The notes beneath the pieces are model-generated. The model was not told the origin of the DNA and did not search any database. It worked only from the letters and a program-made list of their open reading frames with translations. A program made the position numbers and the translations under genes. Positions 35,593-42,364 of a stretch of 64,000 nt of DNA are shown here, one piece after another (position 1 is the first letter of the stretch; each line of letters begins with the position of its first letter). The stretch is taken from the NCBI RefSeq assembly GCF_965279545.1, contig NZ_OZ257250.1, positions 4,154,001 to 4,218,000 of the forward strand, read 5' to 3'. This DNA is from Methylibium sp965279545. GTDB taxonomy: Bacteria; Pseudomonadota; Gammaproteobacteria; Burkholderiales; Burkholderiaceae_C.

Positions 35593-36516
35593 ATGTTGCC
35601 GAGCCGGGTGACGCTGGTCGACGTGGGTCCGCGTGACGGGTTGCAGAACGAAACGCAGCCGGTCGCCGCCGCCGACAAGATCGAATTGGTGCATCGCCTG
35701 CAGTCCGCCGGACTGCACGACATCGAGGTCACCAGCTTCGTCAGCCCGAAGTGGGTGCCGCAGATGGCCGACAACGCGCAGGTCATGGCCGGCCTGCGGC
35801 GCCAACGCGGCGTGCGCTACAGCGTGCTGGTGCCGAACCTGAAGGGCTTCGAGGCGGCGTTCGCACCGGCGCGCGAGTGCTGGCCCGACGAGATCGTCGT
35901 GTTCGCTGCCGCGAGCGAAGCGTTCAGCCAGAAGAACATCAACTGCGGCATCGCCGAGTCGATTGCGCGTTTCGCGCCCGTCGTCGCGGCGGCGCGCGAA
36001 GCCGGCGTCAAGGTGCGTGGTGCGATCTCCTGCGCGCTCGCCTGCCCCTACGAAGGCGAGATTGCGCCCGACCGTGTCGAGCAGGTCGTGATGCTGATGA
36101 AAGGCATCGGCGTGCAGCATGTCGGCGTGGCCGACACCATGGGCGTCGGCACGCCGCGGCGCGTGCAGGCGGCAATGGAGCGCGCGTTGAAGCACTACCC
36201 GCTCGCTGAAGTGAGCGGCCATTTCCACGACACCTACGGCCAGGCCCTCGCGAACATCTACGCCTGCCTCGAGCTCGGCGTGCACCGCTTCGATGCCAGC
36301 GTCGCCGGTCTCGGCGGTTGCCCGTACGCGAAGGGCGCGACCGGCAACGTCGCGACCGAGGACGTGGTCTTCCTGCTCCACGGCCTGGGCATCGACACGG
36401 GGATCGATCTCGATGCCCTGGTCGACACGGCCGCCTTCATCTCCGCCGTGCTCGGCCGCAAGCCGGTGTCGCGGGTGGCGAATGCGGTGCTGGCCAGGCG
36501 AGGGATGTCGGCGTGA
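35593..36516 (+). CDS. liuE: Hydroxymethylglutaryl-CoA lyase
   Basis: The last leucine-specific step: cleavage of HMG-CoA to acetoacetate and acetyl-CoA. The 307-residue TIM-barrel protein has the metal/active-site start VDVGPRDGLQNE, the ligand strand VSGHFHDTYGQALAN, and the mobile catalytic loop GLGGCPYAKGATGN with Cys243. GAGGAA lies about six bases before ATG 35593. The gene resumes the liu orientation after the minus-strand small gene; the stop overlaps the next gene (GTGA). Confidence 0.96.
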   Translation: MLPSRVTLVDVGPRDGLQNETQPVAAADKIELVHRLQSAGLHDIEVTSFVSPKWVPQMADNAQVMAGLRRQRGVRYSVLVPNLKGFEAAFAPARECWPDEIVVFAAASEAFSQKNINCGIAESIARFAPVVAAAREAGVKVRGAISCALACPYEGEIAPDRVEQVVMLMKGIGVQHVGVADTMGVGTPRRVQAAMERALKHYPLAEVSGHFHDTYGQALANIYACLELGVHRFDASVAGLGGCPYAKGATGNVATEDVVFLLHGLGIDTGIDLDALVDTAAFISAVLGRKPVSRVANAVLARRGMSA

Positions 36517-37010
36517 GCGGTACCGATACGCTCGATCAGCGACCCGAAGGCTTTCGTCGCGTCGCGCGGCTGTTGGCCGAACGCGGCCACGCGCACGTGC
36601 CGCGCTGGCTCGACATGGCCGCACGCACCTCGCAGGAGGCAGCCGACGCGCTGGGCATCGCGCTCGGCCAGATCGCCAAGAGCGTGATCTTCCGGCGCCG
36701 CGCCGACGATGTGGCGGTGCTCGTCGTGACCTCCGGCGACCGGCGTGTCGACGAGAAGAAGGTGGCCGCGCTGGTCGGCCCGGTCGGCCGCGCCGACGCG
36801 GATTTCGTGAAGGCACGCACCGGTTACTCGATCGGCGGCGTGTCGCCCATCGGGCACGCATCACCCTGCGTCACGCTGATCGATCGCGAGCTGTTCCGCT
36901 TCGCCGAGGTGTGGGCGGCGGCCGGCCATCCGAACGGCGTGTTCGCGCTGAGCCCGGAGGTGCTTGTGCAATTGACCACCGCGCCGGTGGCCGACGTGGT
37001 GCAGTCATGA
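36513..37010 (+). CDS. YbaK/EbsC-type aminoacyl-tRNA deacylase domain protein
   Basis: A 165-residue single-domain protein of the YbaK/ProX superfamily, which hydrolyses mischarged aminoacyl-tRNAs in trans. Key segments are IALGQIAKSVIFRR (with the conserved Lys of the active site) and TGYSIGGVSPIGH (the GxxxGG.sPxG loop). The GTG start overlaps the liuE stop. The exact tRNA preference is not determinable from sequence. It heads a run of three overlapping small genes following liuE. Confidence 0.88.
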   Translation: MSGTDTLDQRPEGFRRVARLLAERGHAHVPRWLDMAARTSQEAADALGIALGQIAKSVIFRRRADDVAVLVVTSGDRRVDEKKVAALVGPVGRADADFVKARTGYSIGGVSPIGHASPCVTLIDRELFRFAEVWAAAGHPNGVFALSPEVLVQLTTAPVADVVQS

Positions 37011-37219
37011 CGAGGCCGCTGCCGACGGCTGCCGTGCCCTCGCCCTGCATCAGCGTGTGCCGCATGCATGCTGCCAGCGGCTGGTGCGAGGGCTGCCTGC
37101 GCACGCTCGACGAGATCGCCGCCTGGTCGGGGCTCGACAATGCGCGAAAGCGTGCGGTGTGGAAGCTGTTGCCGCAGCGCCGCGAGGCGCTCGCCGTCAT
37201 GACGGGCAAGGCGCCATGA
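37007..37219 (+). CDS. DUF1289 protein, small Cys-containing
   Basis: A 70-residue protein with the DUF1289 pattern SPCISVCRMH...GWCEGCLRTLDEIAAWS: four cysteines arranged as CxxxC and CxxC, likely to bind a metal such as zinc or iron. The ATG overlaps the deacylase gene stop (ATGA) and its own stop overlaps the next ATG. Function unknown; family members occur beside many housekeeping genes in proteobacteria. Confidence 0.88.
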   Translation: MTRPLPTAAVPSPCISVCRMHAASGWCEGCLRTLDEIAAWSGLDNARKRAVWKLLPQRREALAVMTGKAP

Positions 37220-37857
37220 AGCACCTGCAGTTCTGGTTCGACCCGATCTCCCCCTACGCCTACCTCGCGTTCGAGCAGCTGCCGCAGGCGCTCGAAGGGC
37301 TGTCGTACAGCGTCGACTACCGGCCGGTGCTGTTTGCCGGCCTGCTCAAGCAGTGGGGCCAGAAGGGCCCGGCCGAGATCGAACCCAAACGCGCCTGGAC
37401 CTTCCGCCAGATCGCCTGGGCATCGCATCGGTTCGGCATCGCCGTCGACACGCCCGCGCAGCACCCGTTCAACCCGCTCGCGCTGTTGCGCCTGCTGCAT
37501 GCGAGCGCGGCCGCCGGGGGCGCTCCCAACCGACGTGCCTGCGAGCTGGTGCTGCGCCATGTGTGGCGCGGTGGCGCGGATGCCAACGATGCGCAGCGCC
37601 TCGAGGCGCTGCACACCGAACTCGCCCCGCCGCGCGATCCCGCGGACGAGGCAGTGAAGCAGTCGCTCAAGGACCTGACCGCCCAGGCGATCGAACGTGG
37701 CGTGTTCGGCGTGCCGACGATCGAACTCGACGGCCGGCTGTTCTGGGGCCTGGACGCGCTGGAGATGGTGGCCGCCTGTCTGCGCGGGGATCCATGGTTC
37801 GACGGCCCGGCCTGGGACGCGGCCGCAGCCGCTCGGCCGGGTGTCCGGCGCGGCTGA
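37216..37857 (+). CDS. DsbA-fold protein, 2-hydroxychromene-2-carboxylate isomerase family
   Basis: A 213-residue paralogue of the protein at 26686-27294. The N-terminal FWFDPISPYAYLAFEQLP again has Ser where DsbA has its catalytic Cys, and the C-terminal GVFGVPTIELDGRLFWGLDAL holds the cis-Pro loop. The core pattern is that of kappa-class GST-like isomerases; true substrate unknown. It is coupled to the DUF1289 gene (ATGA). Its TGA stop is the first triplet of dispersed repeat copy C (GGC TGA TACCCG). Confidence 0.86.
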   Translation: MKHLQFWFDPISPYAYLAFEQLPQALEGLSYSVDYRPVLFAGLLKQWGQKGPAEIEPKRAWTFRQIAWASHRFGIAVDTPAQHPFNPLALLRLLHASAAAGGAPNRRACELVLRHVWRGGADANDAQRLEALHTELAPPRDPADEAVKQSLKDLTAQAIERGVFGVPTIELDGRLFWGLDALEMVAACLRGDPWFDGPAWDAAAAARPGVRRG

Positions 37858-38426
37858 TACCCGCTCGCGATCCAACCTGTCAAATCGGCCGGCGTCCTTT
37901 GGCTCGTTGCAGTCGTGCGTGTGCGTGGGGTGCCTGCGTTCTGAGCGTCCACCGGCGGGCCACCTGCAAGTACCGCGCGTTGCTGTCGAGGACGCCGGGT
38001 GAGCGGTTCCGCTCATGTCCCCCGGTGCCGGCCCCAGGGCCGACCCCTCCTCCTTTACTTCGCTGCGCCGCTCACCCGACGCCCTCGCCAGCACTCGGCA
38101 TCGCCGCTTGCACAGGTCGTCAAACCGCGACAGACCGCGGCGGTGGCAGCGCTGGGGTGGGTCGCTGTGTGGAGTGAAGTAAAGGAGGAGGGCTGGGCGG
38201 TAGCCCGGACCGGGGGAGTGAAGCCGCGCGAGAGGCGCCGGAAGGCGCCTCTCGGCTGCTGAACGCCCAGCCGCGATACCAGCGGCTGGGCATGAACGCA
38301 ACACAGCGACCCACCCCAGCGCCCACGCTGACATGTGACGGACAGCTTTCCGAACAAAGACACCGAACACCGCAACGCGCCCTGGCCCAAGCTTCATCTG
38401 ATGCGTTTGAATGCAATGCCGTATGA
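37855..38426 (-). repeat. Dispersed mosaic repeat, copy C (longest)
   Basis: The fullest copy, 572 bp. The right-type end starts at the stop of the DsbA-like gene (TGATACCCGCTCG), continues with the conserved CTGTCAAATCGGCCGGCGTC block and the TCATGTCCCCCGG arm, and ends in the left-type end (GAATGCAATGCCGTATGAG). It contains both central modules: the arm of the long inverted repeat seen in A and D, and the double-hairpin module seen in B (first hairpin 38229-38239/38244-38254 with GGAA loop). It therefore looks like the ancestral or composite form. Confidence 0.87.
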
Positions 38427-38498
38427 GCCCCTGCGCGAGCCGGCGGTGGGCCCGGCGCCTGTCCGGTTCGCATCGGTTCCGATCAGGTCATGTTGCGA

Positions 38499-38527
38499 TT
38501 GCGTAAGAGCGTGGTCAGCCCTATCGT
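38499..38527 (+). promoter_or_regulatory. Candidate promoter of yjcH-actP
   Basis: TTGCGT (38499-38504) and TATCGT (38522-38527) with a 17-base spacer, followed by a leader of about 45 bases to the yjcH start. Both boxes are imperfect (four or fewer matches each), so sigma-54 or activator-dependent control cannot be excluded. Confidence 0.4.
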
Positions 38528-38578
38528 GGAATATGCACGTCCGGTCCTGCCGGCGCCGACACTGCACGAGGAGACAAC

Positions 38579-38887
38579 ATGGAAGAAGACCTGGTCAAGA
38601 GGATCTCGACCCACCCGAAGTACCTGGAGCTCAGGGCCAAGCGAACCAGCTTCGGCTGGTGGCTCACGCTGGCGATGATGGTCGTGTACTACGGCTTCAT
38701 TCTGCTGGTGGCCTTCAACAAACCGTTTCTCTCGCAAAGACTGGGTGACGGTGTCATGACGATCGGGATTCCCATCGGCTTCGGCGTCATCGTGTTCACG
38801 ATCGCCATCACGGCCTTCTATGTTCAGCGCGCGAACAGCCAGTTCGACGAACTGTCCGAGGCCATCGCCAAGGGAGTCCTGAAATGA
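38579..38887 (+). CDS. yjcH: DUF485 membrane protein (acetate-uptake accessory)
   Basis: A 102-residue inner-membrane protein with two hydrophobic helices (about residues 27-47 and 60-80) and the DUF485 pattern HPKYLELRAKRTSFGWWLTL. It precedes actP with a four-base overlap, as in E. coli acs-yjcH-actP. GAGGAG lies five bases before the ATG. Its role is accessory to ActP or unknown; no acs gene is present in this window. Confidence 0.93.
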   Translation: MEEDLVKRISTHPKYLELRAKRTSFGWWLTLAMMVVYYGFILLVAFNKPFLSQRLGDGVMTIGIPIGFGVIVFTIAITAFYVQRANSQFDELSEAIAKGVLK

Positions 38888-40605
38888 GCCGCCTTCGCGA
38901 GTCCACCCGGCGGGCGCTGACGCTGGCCGCCCTGTTCGGTGTGTCGGCGATCGCCTGTGCGGCCGGCGCCGATCTCGGCCAGGCGCAGAAGCAGCCCACC
39001 AACTGGACGGCCATCGGCATGTTCGGTGTGTTCGTCTTGTTCACGCTGTTCATCACCAAGTGGGCGGCCTCCAAGACCAAGTCGGCGGCCGACTTCTACA
39101 CCGCAGGCGGCGGCATCACCGGCTTCCAGAACGGCCTGGCGATCGCGGGCGACTACATGTCGGCCGCGTCCTTCCTCGGCATCTCGGCCGCGGTGATGGC
39201 CAGCGGCTTCGACGGCCTGATCTACTCGATCGGCTTCCTCGTCGGCTGGCCGGTCATCACCTTCCTGATGGCCGAGCGGCTGCGCAACCTCGGCAAGTTC
39301 ACCTTTGCCGACGTGGCCGCGTTTCGCTTCGAGCAGAAACCGGTGCGCATCTTCGCCGCCTCCGGCACGCTGGTGGTGGTGGCGTTCTACCTGATCGCGC
39401 AGATGGTCGGGGCGGGCCAGCTCATCAAGCTGCTGTTCGGCCTGGAGTACTGGATCGCGGTGGTCATCGTCGGTGCGCTGATGATGGTCTACGTGCTGTT
39501 CGGCGGCATGACCGCCACCACCTGGGTGCAGATCATCAAGGCCTGCCTGCTGCTGGCCGGCGCGTCCTTCATGGCCTTCATGGTGCTGTGGCAGTTCGGC
39601 TTCAGCCCCGAGGCGATGTTCGCCAAGGCGGTGGAGATCAAGGCGAGCCTGGCCACCGGCAAGACGCCCGAAGAGGCGGCCAAGATCGGCCAGTCGATCA
39701 TGGGCCCGGGCAATTTCGTGAAGGACCCGATCTCGGCGATCAGCTTCGGCATGGCGCTGATGTTCGGCACCGCCGGCCTGCCCCACATCCTGATGCGCTT
39801 CTTCACCGTGCCGAGCGCCAAGGAGGCGCGCAAGTCGGTGATGTGGGCGACCGGTTGGATCGGCTACTTCTACCTGCTGACCTTCATCATCGGCTTCGGC
39901 GCGATCACCTTCGTGCTGACCAACCCGCAGTTCCTCGACGCCAAGGGCGGCCTGCTGGGCGGCGGCAACATGGCGGCGATCCACCTCGCCAACGCGGTGG
40001 GCGGCAACGTGTTCCTCGGCTTCATCTCGGCGGTGGCCTTCGCGACCATCCTCGCGGTGGTGGCCGGCCTCACGCTGTCGGGTGCCTCCGCGGTGTCGCA
40101 CGACATCTACGCCACGGTGCTCAAGCAGGGCAAGGCCGACAGCGCGTCGGAGCTGAAGGTGTCGCGCTTCACGACGGTCGTGCTCGGCATCGTCGCGGTG
40201 GTGCTCGGCATCGCCTTCGAGAAGCAGAACATCGCCTTCATGGTGTCTCTGGCCTTCGCGATTGCGGCCTCGGCCAACTTCCCGGTGCTGTTCATGTCGG
40301 TGCTGTGGAAGGACTGCACCACCAAGGGTGCGGTGATCGGCGGCTTCCTCGGCCTGATCTCCTCGGTGCTGCTGACGGTGGTTTCGCCGTCGGTGTGGGA
40401 GGCTACGCTCGGCAATCCGAAGGGCTCGGCGCTGTTCCCGTACGCGTCACCGGCGCTGTTCTCGATGACCATCGGCTTCGTCGGTATCTGGCTGTTCTCG
40501 ATGCTCGACCGCAGCGCGCGCGCCGAGGTGGACCGTGCCGGCTTCCTGGCCCAGCAGGTCCGTTCGGAAACCGGTATCGGCGCCTCGGGTGCGAGCGGCC
40601 ACTGA
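38884..40605 (+). CDS. actP: Cation/acetate symporter
   Basis: A 573-residue sodium:solute symporter (SSS family) taking up acetate and possibly other short monocarboxylates. An apparent N-terminal signal segment (LTLAALFGVSAIACAAGADL) precedes 13 or so hydrophobic helices. The family block DFYTAGGGITGFQNGLAIAG and DYMSAASFLGISAAVM near the start is almost identical in ActP proteins. It ends 36 bases before a strong hairpin. Co-location with a CrbS-like kinase suggests that the downstream cluster controls acetate use. Confidence 0.94.
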   Translation: MSRLRESTRRALTLAALFGVSAIACAAGADLGQAQKQPTNWTAIGMFGVFVLFTLFITKWAASKTKSAADFYTAGGGITGFQNGLAIAGDYMSAASFLGISAAVMASGFDGLIYSIGFLVGWPVITFLMAERLRNLGKFTFADVAAFRFEQKPVRIFAASGTLVVVAFYLIAQMVGAGQLIKLLFGLEYWIAVVIVGALMMVYVLFGGMTATTWVQIIKACLLLAGASFMAFMVLWQFGFSPEAMFAKAVEIKASLATGKTPEEAAKIGQSIMGPGNFVKDPISAISFGMALMFGTAGLPHILMRFFTVPSAKEARKSVMWATGWIGYFYLLTFIIGFGAITFVLTNPQFLDAKGGLLGGGNMAAIHLANAVGGNVFLGFISAVAFATILAVVAGLTLSGASAVSHDIYATVLKQGKADSASELKVSRFTTVVLGIVAVVLGIAFEKQNIAFMVSLAFAIAASANFPVLFMSVLWKDCTTKGAVIGGFLGLISSVLLTVVSPSVWEATLGNPKGSALFPYASPALFSMTIGFVGIWLFSMLDRSARAEVDRAGFLAQQVRSETGIGASGASGH

Positions 40606-40641
40606 TGAGCGTCTAGCCAGCGCAATATCAAGCCGTACGGG

Positions 40642-40672
40642 CGGGACTGCGGGCACACTGCCCGCAGTCCCG
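40642..40672 (+). terminator. Hairpin terminator after actP
   Basis: Perfect 14-bp stem (CGGGACTGCGGGCA / its complement) with a three-base loop, followed by TTCTCACATT. The T-tract is weak but the stem is very stable; it probably ends the yjcH-actP transcript and separates it from the signalling genes. Confidence 0.65.
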
Positions 40673-40692
40673 TTCTCACATTGGCGCCGCCC

Positions 40693-42123
40693 ATGCCGCA
40701 AACCCGCGCCTCCGACACACAGCGCGAGATGCTCTCGCTCGTCACCGCGCGCGTGCGCGACGCCTACGTGCGCAAGCCCTTCTTCGTGGACGGTGCACTC
40801 GACCTGGTGTCGGTGTGCCGGCTGCTGTCGCAGCAGGGGCTGACGAACGCCCTGGTGCGCGACGGCGACCGGCTCGGCATCTTCACCACCACCGACCTGC
40901 GCGACGCGCTGCTGCGCGACGGGCCGCCGGCCGCGCTGGCGGTGCGCGAGGTGTCGCGCTTCGGGCTGATCGAGGTGCATCCCGACGCCGAGCTGTTCGA
41001 GGCGCTGTGGCTGATGGTGCGCCATCGTGTGCACCGCCTGGTGGTGCGCGACGGCGACACCGTGCTGGGCGTGCTCGGCCAGCTGGACCTGGTGAGCTTC
41101 GTCGCCAACCATTCGCACATCGTGGCGGTGCAGATCGACGAGGCCGCCTCGGTGGCCGACCTGCGGGCTGCAGCGCAGCGCATCGACACGATGATCGGCC
41201 TGCTGCACGACGGCGGCATCAAGATCGAACTCATCGCCCGCCTGGTGGGCGAACTGAACCACCGCCTGTTCGCGCGCCTGTGGGACCTGTTGGCGCCCGC
41301 CGATCTGGTGGCCAACAGCTGCCTGCTCGTGATGGGCAGCGAAGGCCGCGGCGAGCAGATCCTCAAGACCGACCAGGACAACGCACTGCTGCTGCGCGAC
41401 GGCTACGAACACCCGCAGCTGGCCGAGATCGCCGGGCGCTTCAACGCCGCGCTCGCCGAGCTCGGCTACCCGCCGTGCCCGGGCCAGATCATGCTGACCA
41501 ACCCGCTGTGGCGCTGCTCGCTCGCGAGCTTTCGAGACACGCTGCGCGAGTGGGTCTACGGCGCTGGCCCGGACGGCACCCTGCACCTGGCCATCTTCTT
41601 CGACGCTGCCGCGGTGGCCGGCGACGCCACGCTGCTGCAGCAGGCGCGCGAACACCTCGACCGCATCCTCGCCGGGGGCGACGCCTTCCTGGCGCGCTTC
41701 GCGGCGGCGGCCGACCAGTTCGACGAACCGCAGAGCTGGTGGCAACGCCTGACGGCGCGCGGCGACGAACAGCCGCTGGACCTGAAGAAGCTCGGCACCT
41801 TCCCGATCGTGCACGGCGTGCGCGCGCTCAGCCTGCAGCACGGCGTGCGCGAGCCCGGCACGGCGCAGCGCCTGCGCCGGCTCGTCGAGCGCGGGATCGT
41901 CGACGCCGATCTCGGCCGCGATCTGATCGAGGCCCTGCACTACCTGATGGCGCTGAAACTGCGCCACCAGCTGCGCCAGCGCGCCGCCGGCGAGCCGGCG
42001 GGCAACCTCGTGCGGCCCTCCGATCTGAGCACGATGGACCGCGACCAGTTGAAGGATGCGCTGGCCATCAACAGGCGCTTGCGAGCGCTGTTGCGCCAGC
42101 GCTTGCGGCTCGACGCCTTGTGA
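40693..42123 (+). CDS. CBS-domain/DUF294 putative nucleotidyltransferase
   Basis: A 476-residue cytoplasmic protein. Residues about 20-140 form a CBS pair that could sense an adenylate (VRDGDRLGIFTTTDLRDALL and HRLVVRDGDTVLGVLGQLDL). Residues about 210-330 are a GlnD-like nucleotidyltransferase domain with GSEGRGEQILKTDQDNALLL, keeping the Gly-Ser and Asp-x-Asp catalytic motif. The rest is the DUF294 C-terminal helical domain. ATG 40693 is preferred to a TTG at 40681. Proteins of this type accompany CrbS kinases and ActP in other proteobacteria, where their role is not established. Target protein or molecule unknown. Confidence 0.88.
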   Translation: MPQTRASDTQREMLSLVTARVRDAYVRKPFFVDGALDLVSVCRLLSQQGLTNALVRDGDRLGIFTTTDLRDALLRDGPPAALAVREVSRFGLIEVHPDAELFEALWLMVRHRVHRLVVRDGDTVLGVLGQLDLVSFVANHSHIVAVQIDEAASVADLRAAAQRIDTMIGLLHDGGIKIELIARLVGELNHRLFARLWDLLAPADLVANSCLLVMGSEGRGEQILKTDQDNALLLRDGYEHPQLAEIAGRFNAALAELGYPPCPGQIMLTNPLWRCSLASFRDTLREWVYGAGPDGTLHLAIFFDAAAVAGDATLLQQAREHLDRILAGGDAFLARFAAAADQFDEPQSWWQRLTARGDEQPLDLKKLGTFPIVHGVRALSLQHGVREPGTAQRLRRLVERGIVDADLGRDLIEALHYLMALKLRHQLRQRAAGEPAGNLVRPSDLSTMDRDQLKDALAINRRLRALLRQRLRLDAL

Positions 42124-42147
42124 CGGCGCCGTGAAAGGAGAAGGCCA

Positions 42148-42351
42148 ATGTCCGATCCCCTGCGCAACCAGCGGCTGCTCGCGCTGTTCGCCGCCGGCTG
42201 GCTGCTGCTGAACTTTCCGCTGCTCACCTTGTGGGACCGCCATCTCAGCGTGGCCGGCATCCCGCTGCTGCCCGCGGCGCTGTTCGGCGGCTGGGCGCTG
42301 TTGATCGGCGCGGCGGCCTGGATCGCCGAGTCCGGCAGCGACGCGGATTGA
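42148..42351 (+). CDS. Small two-helix membrane protein
   Basis: A 67-residue protein with two hydrophobic helices (LLALFAAGWLLLNFPLLTLW and PLLPAALFGGWALLIGAAAW) and an acidic tail. A very good ribosome site (AAAGGAG, seven bases before ATG) supports it. It lies between the DUF294 gene and the sensor kinase, 13 bases from the latter. Similar small proteins precede SSS-type transporters and kinases, so it may be a partner of the membrane part of the kinase. Confidence 0.8.
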   Translation: MSDPLRNQRLLALFAAGWLLLNFPLLTLWDRHLSVAGIPLLPAALFGGWALLIGAAAWIAESGSDAD

Positions 42352-42364
42352 CTCGGCCCGAACC

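Noticed and set aside
40642..40672. Regulatory attenuator or riboswitch upstream of the DUF294 gene
   Set aside because: The long perfect stem directly after actP is more simply a terminator; no anti-terminator partner was seen.
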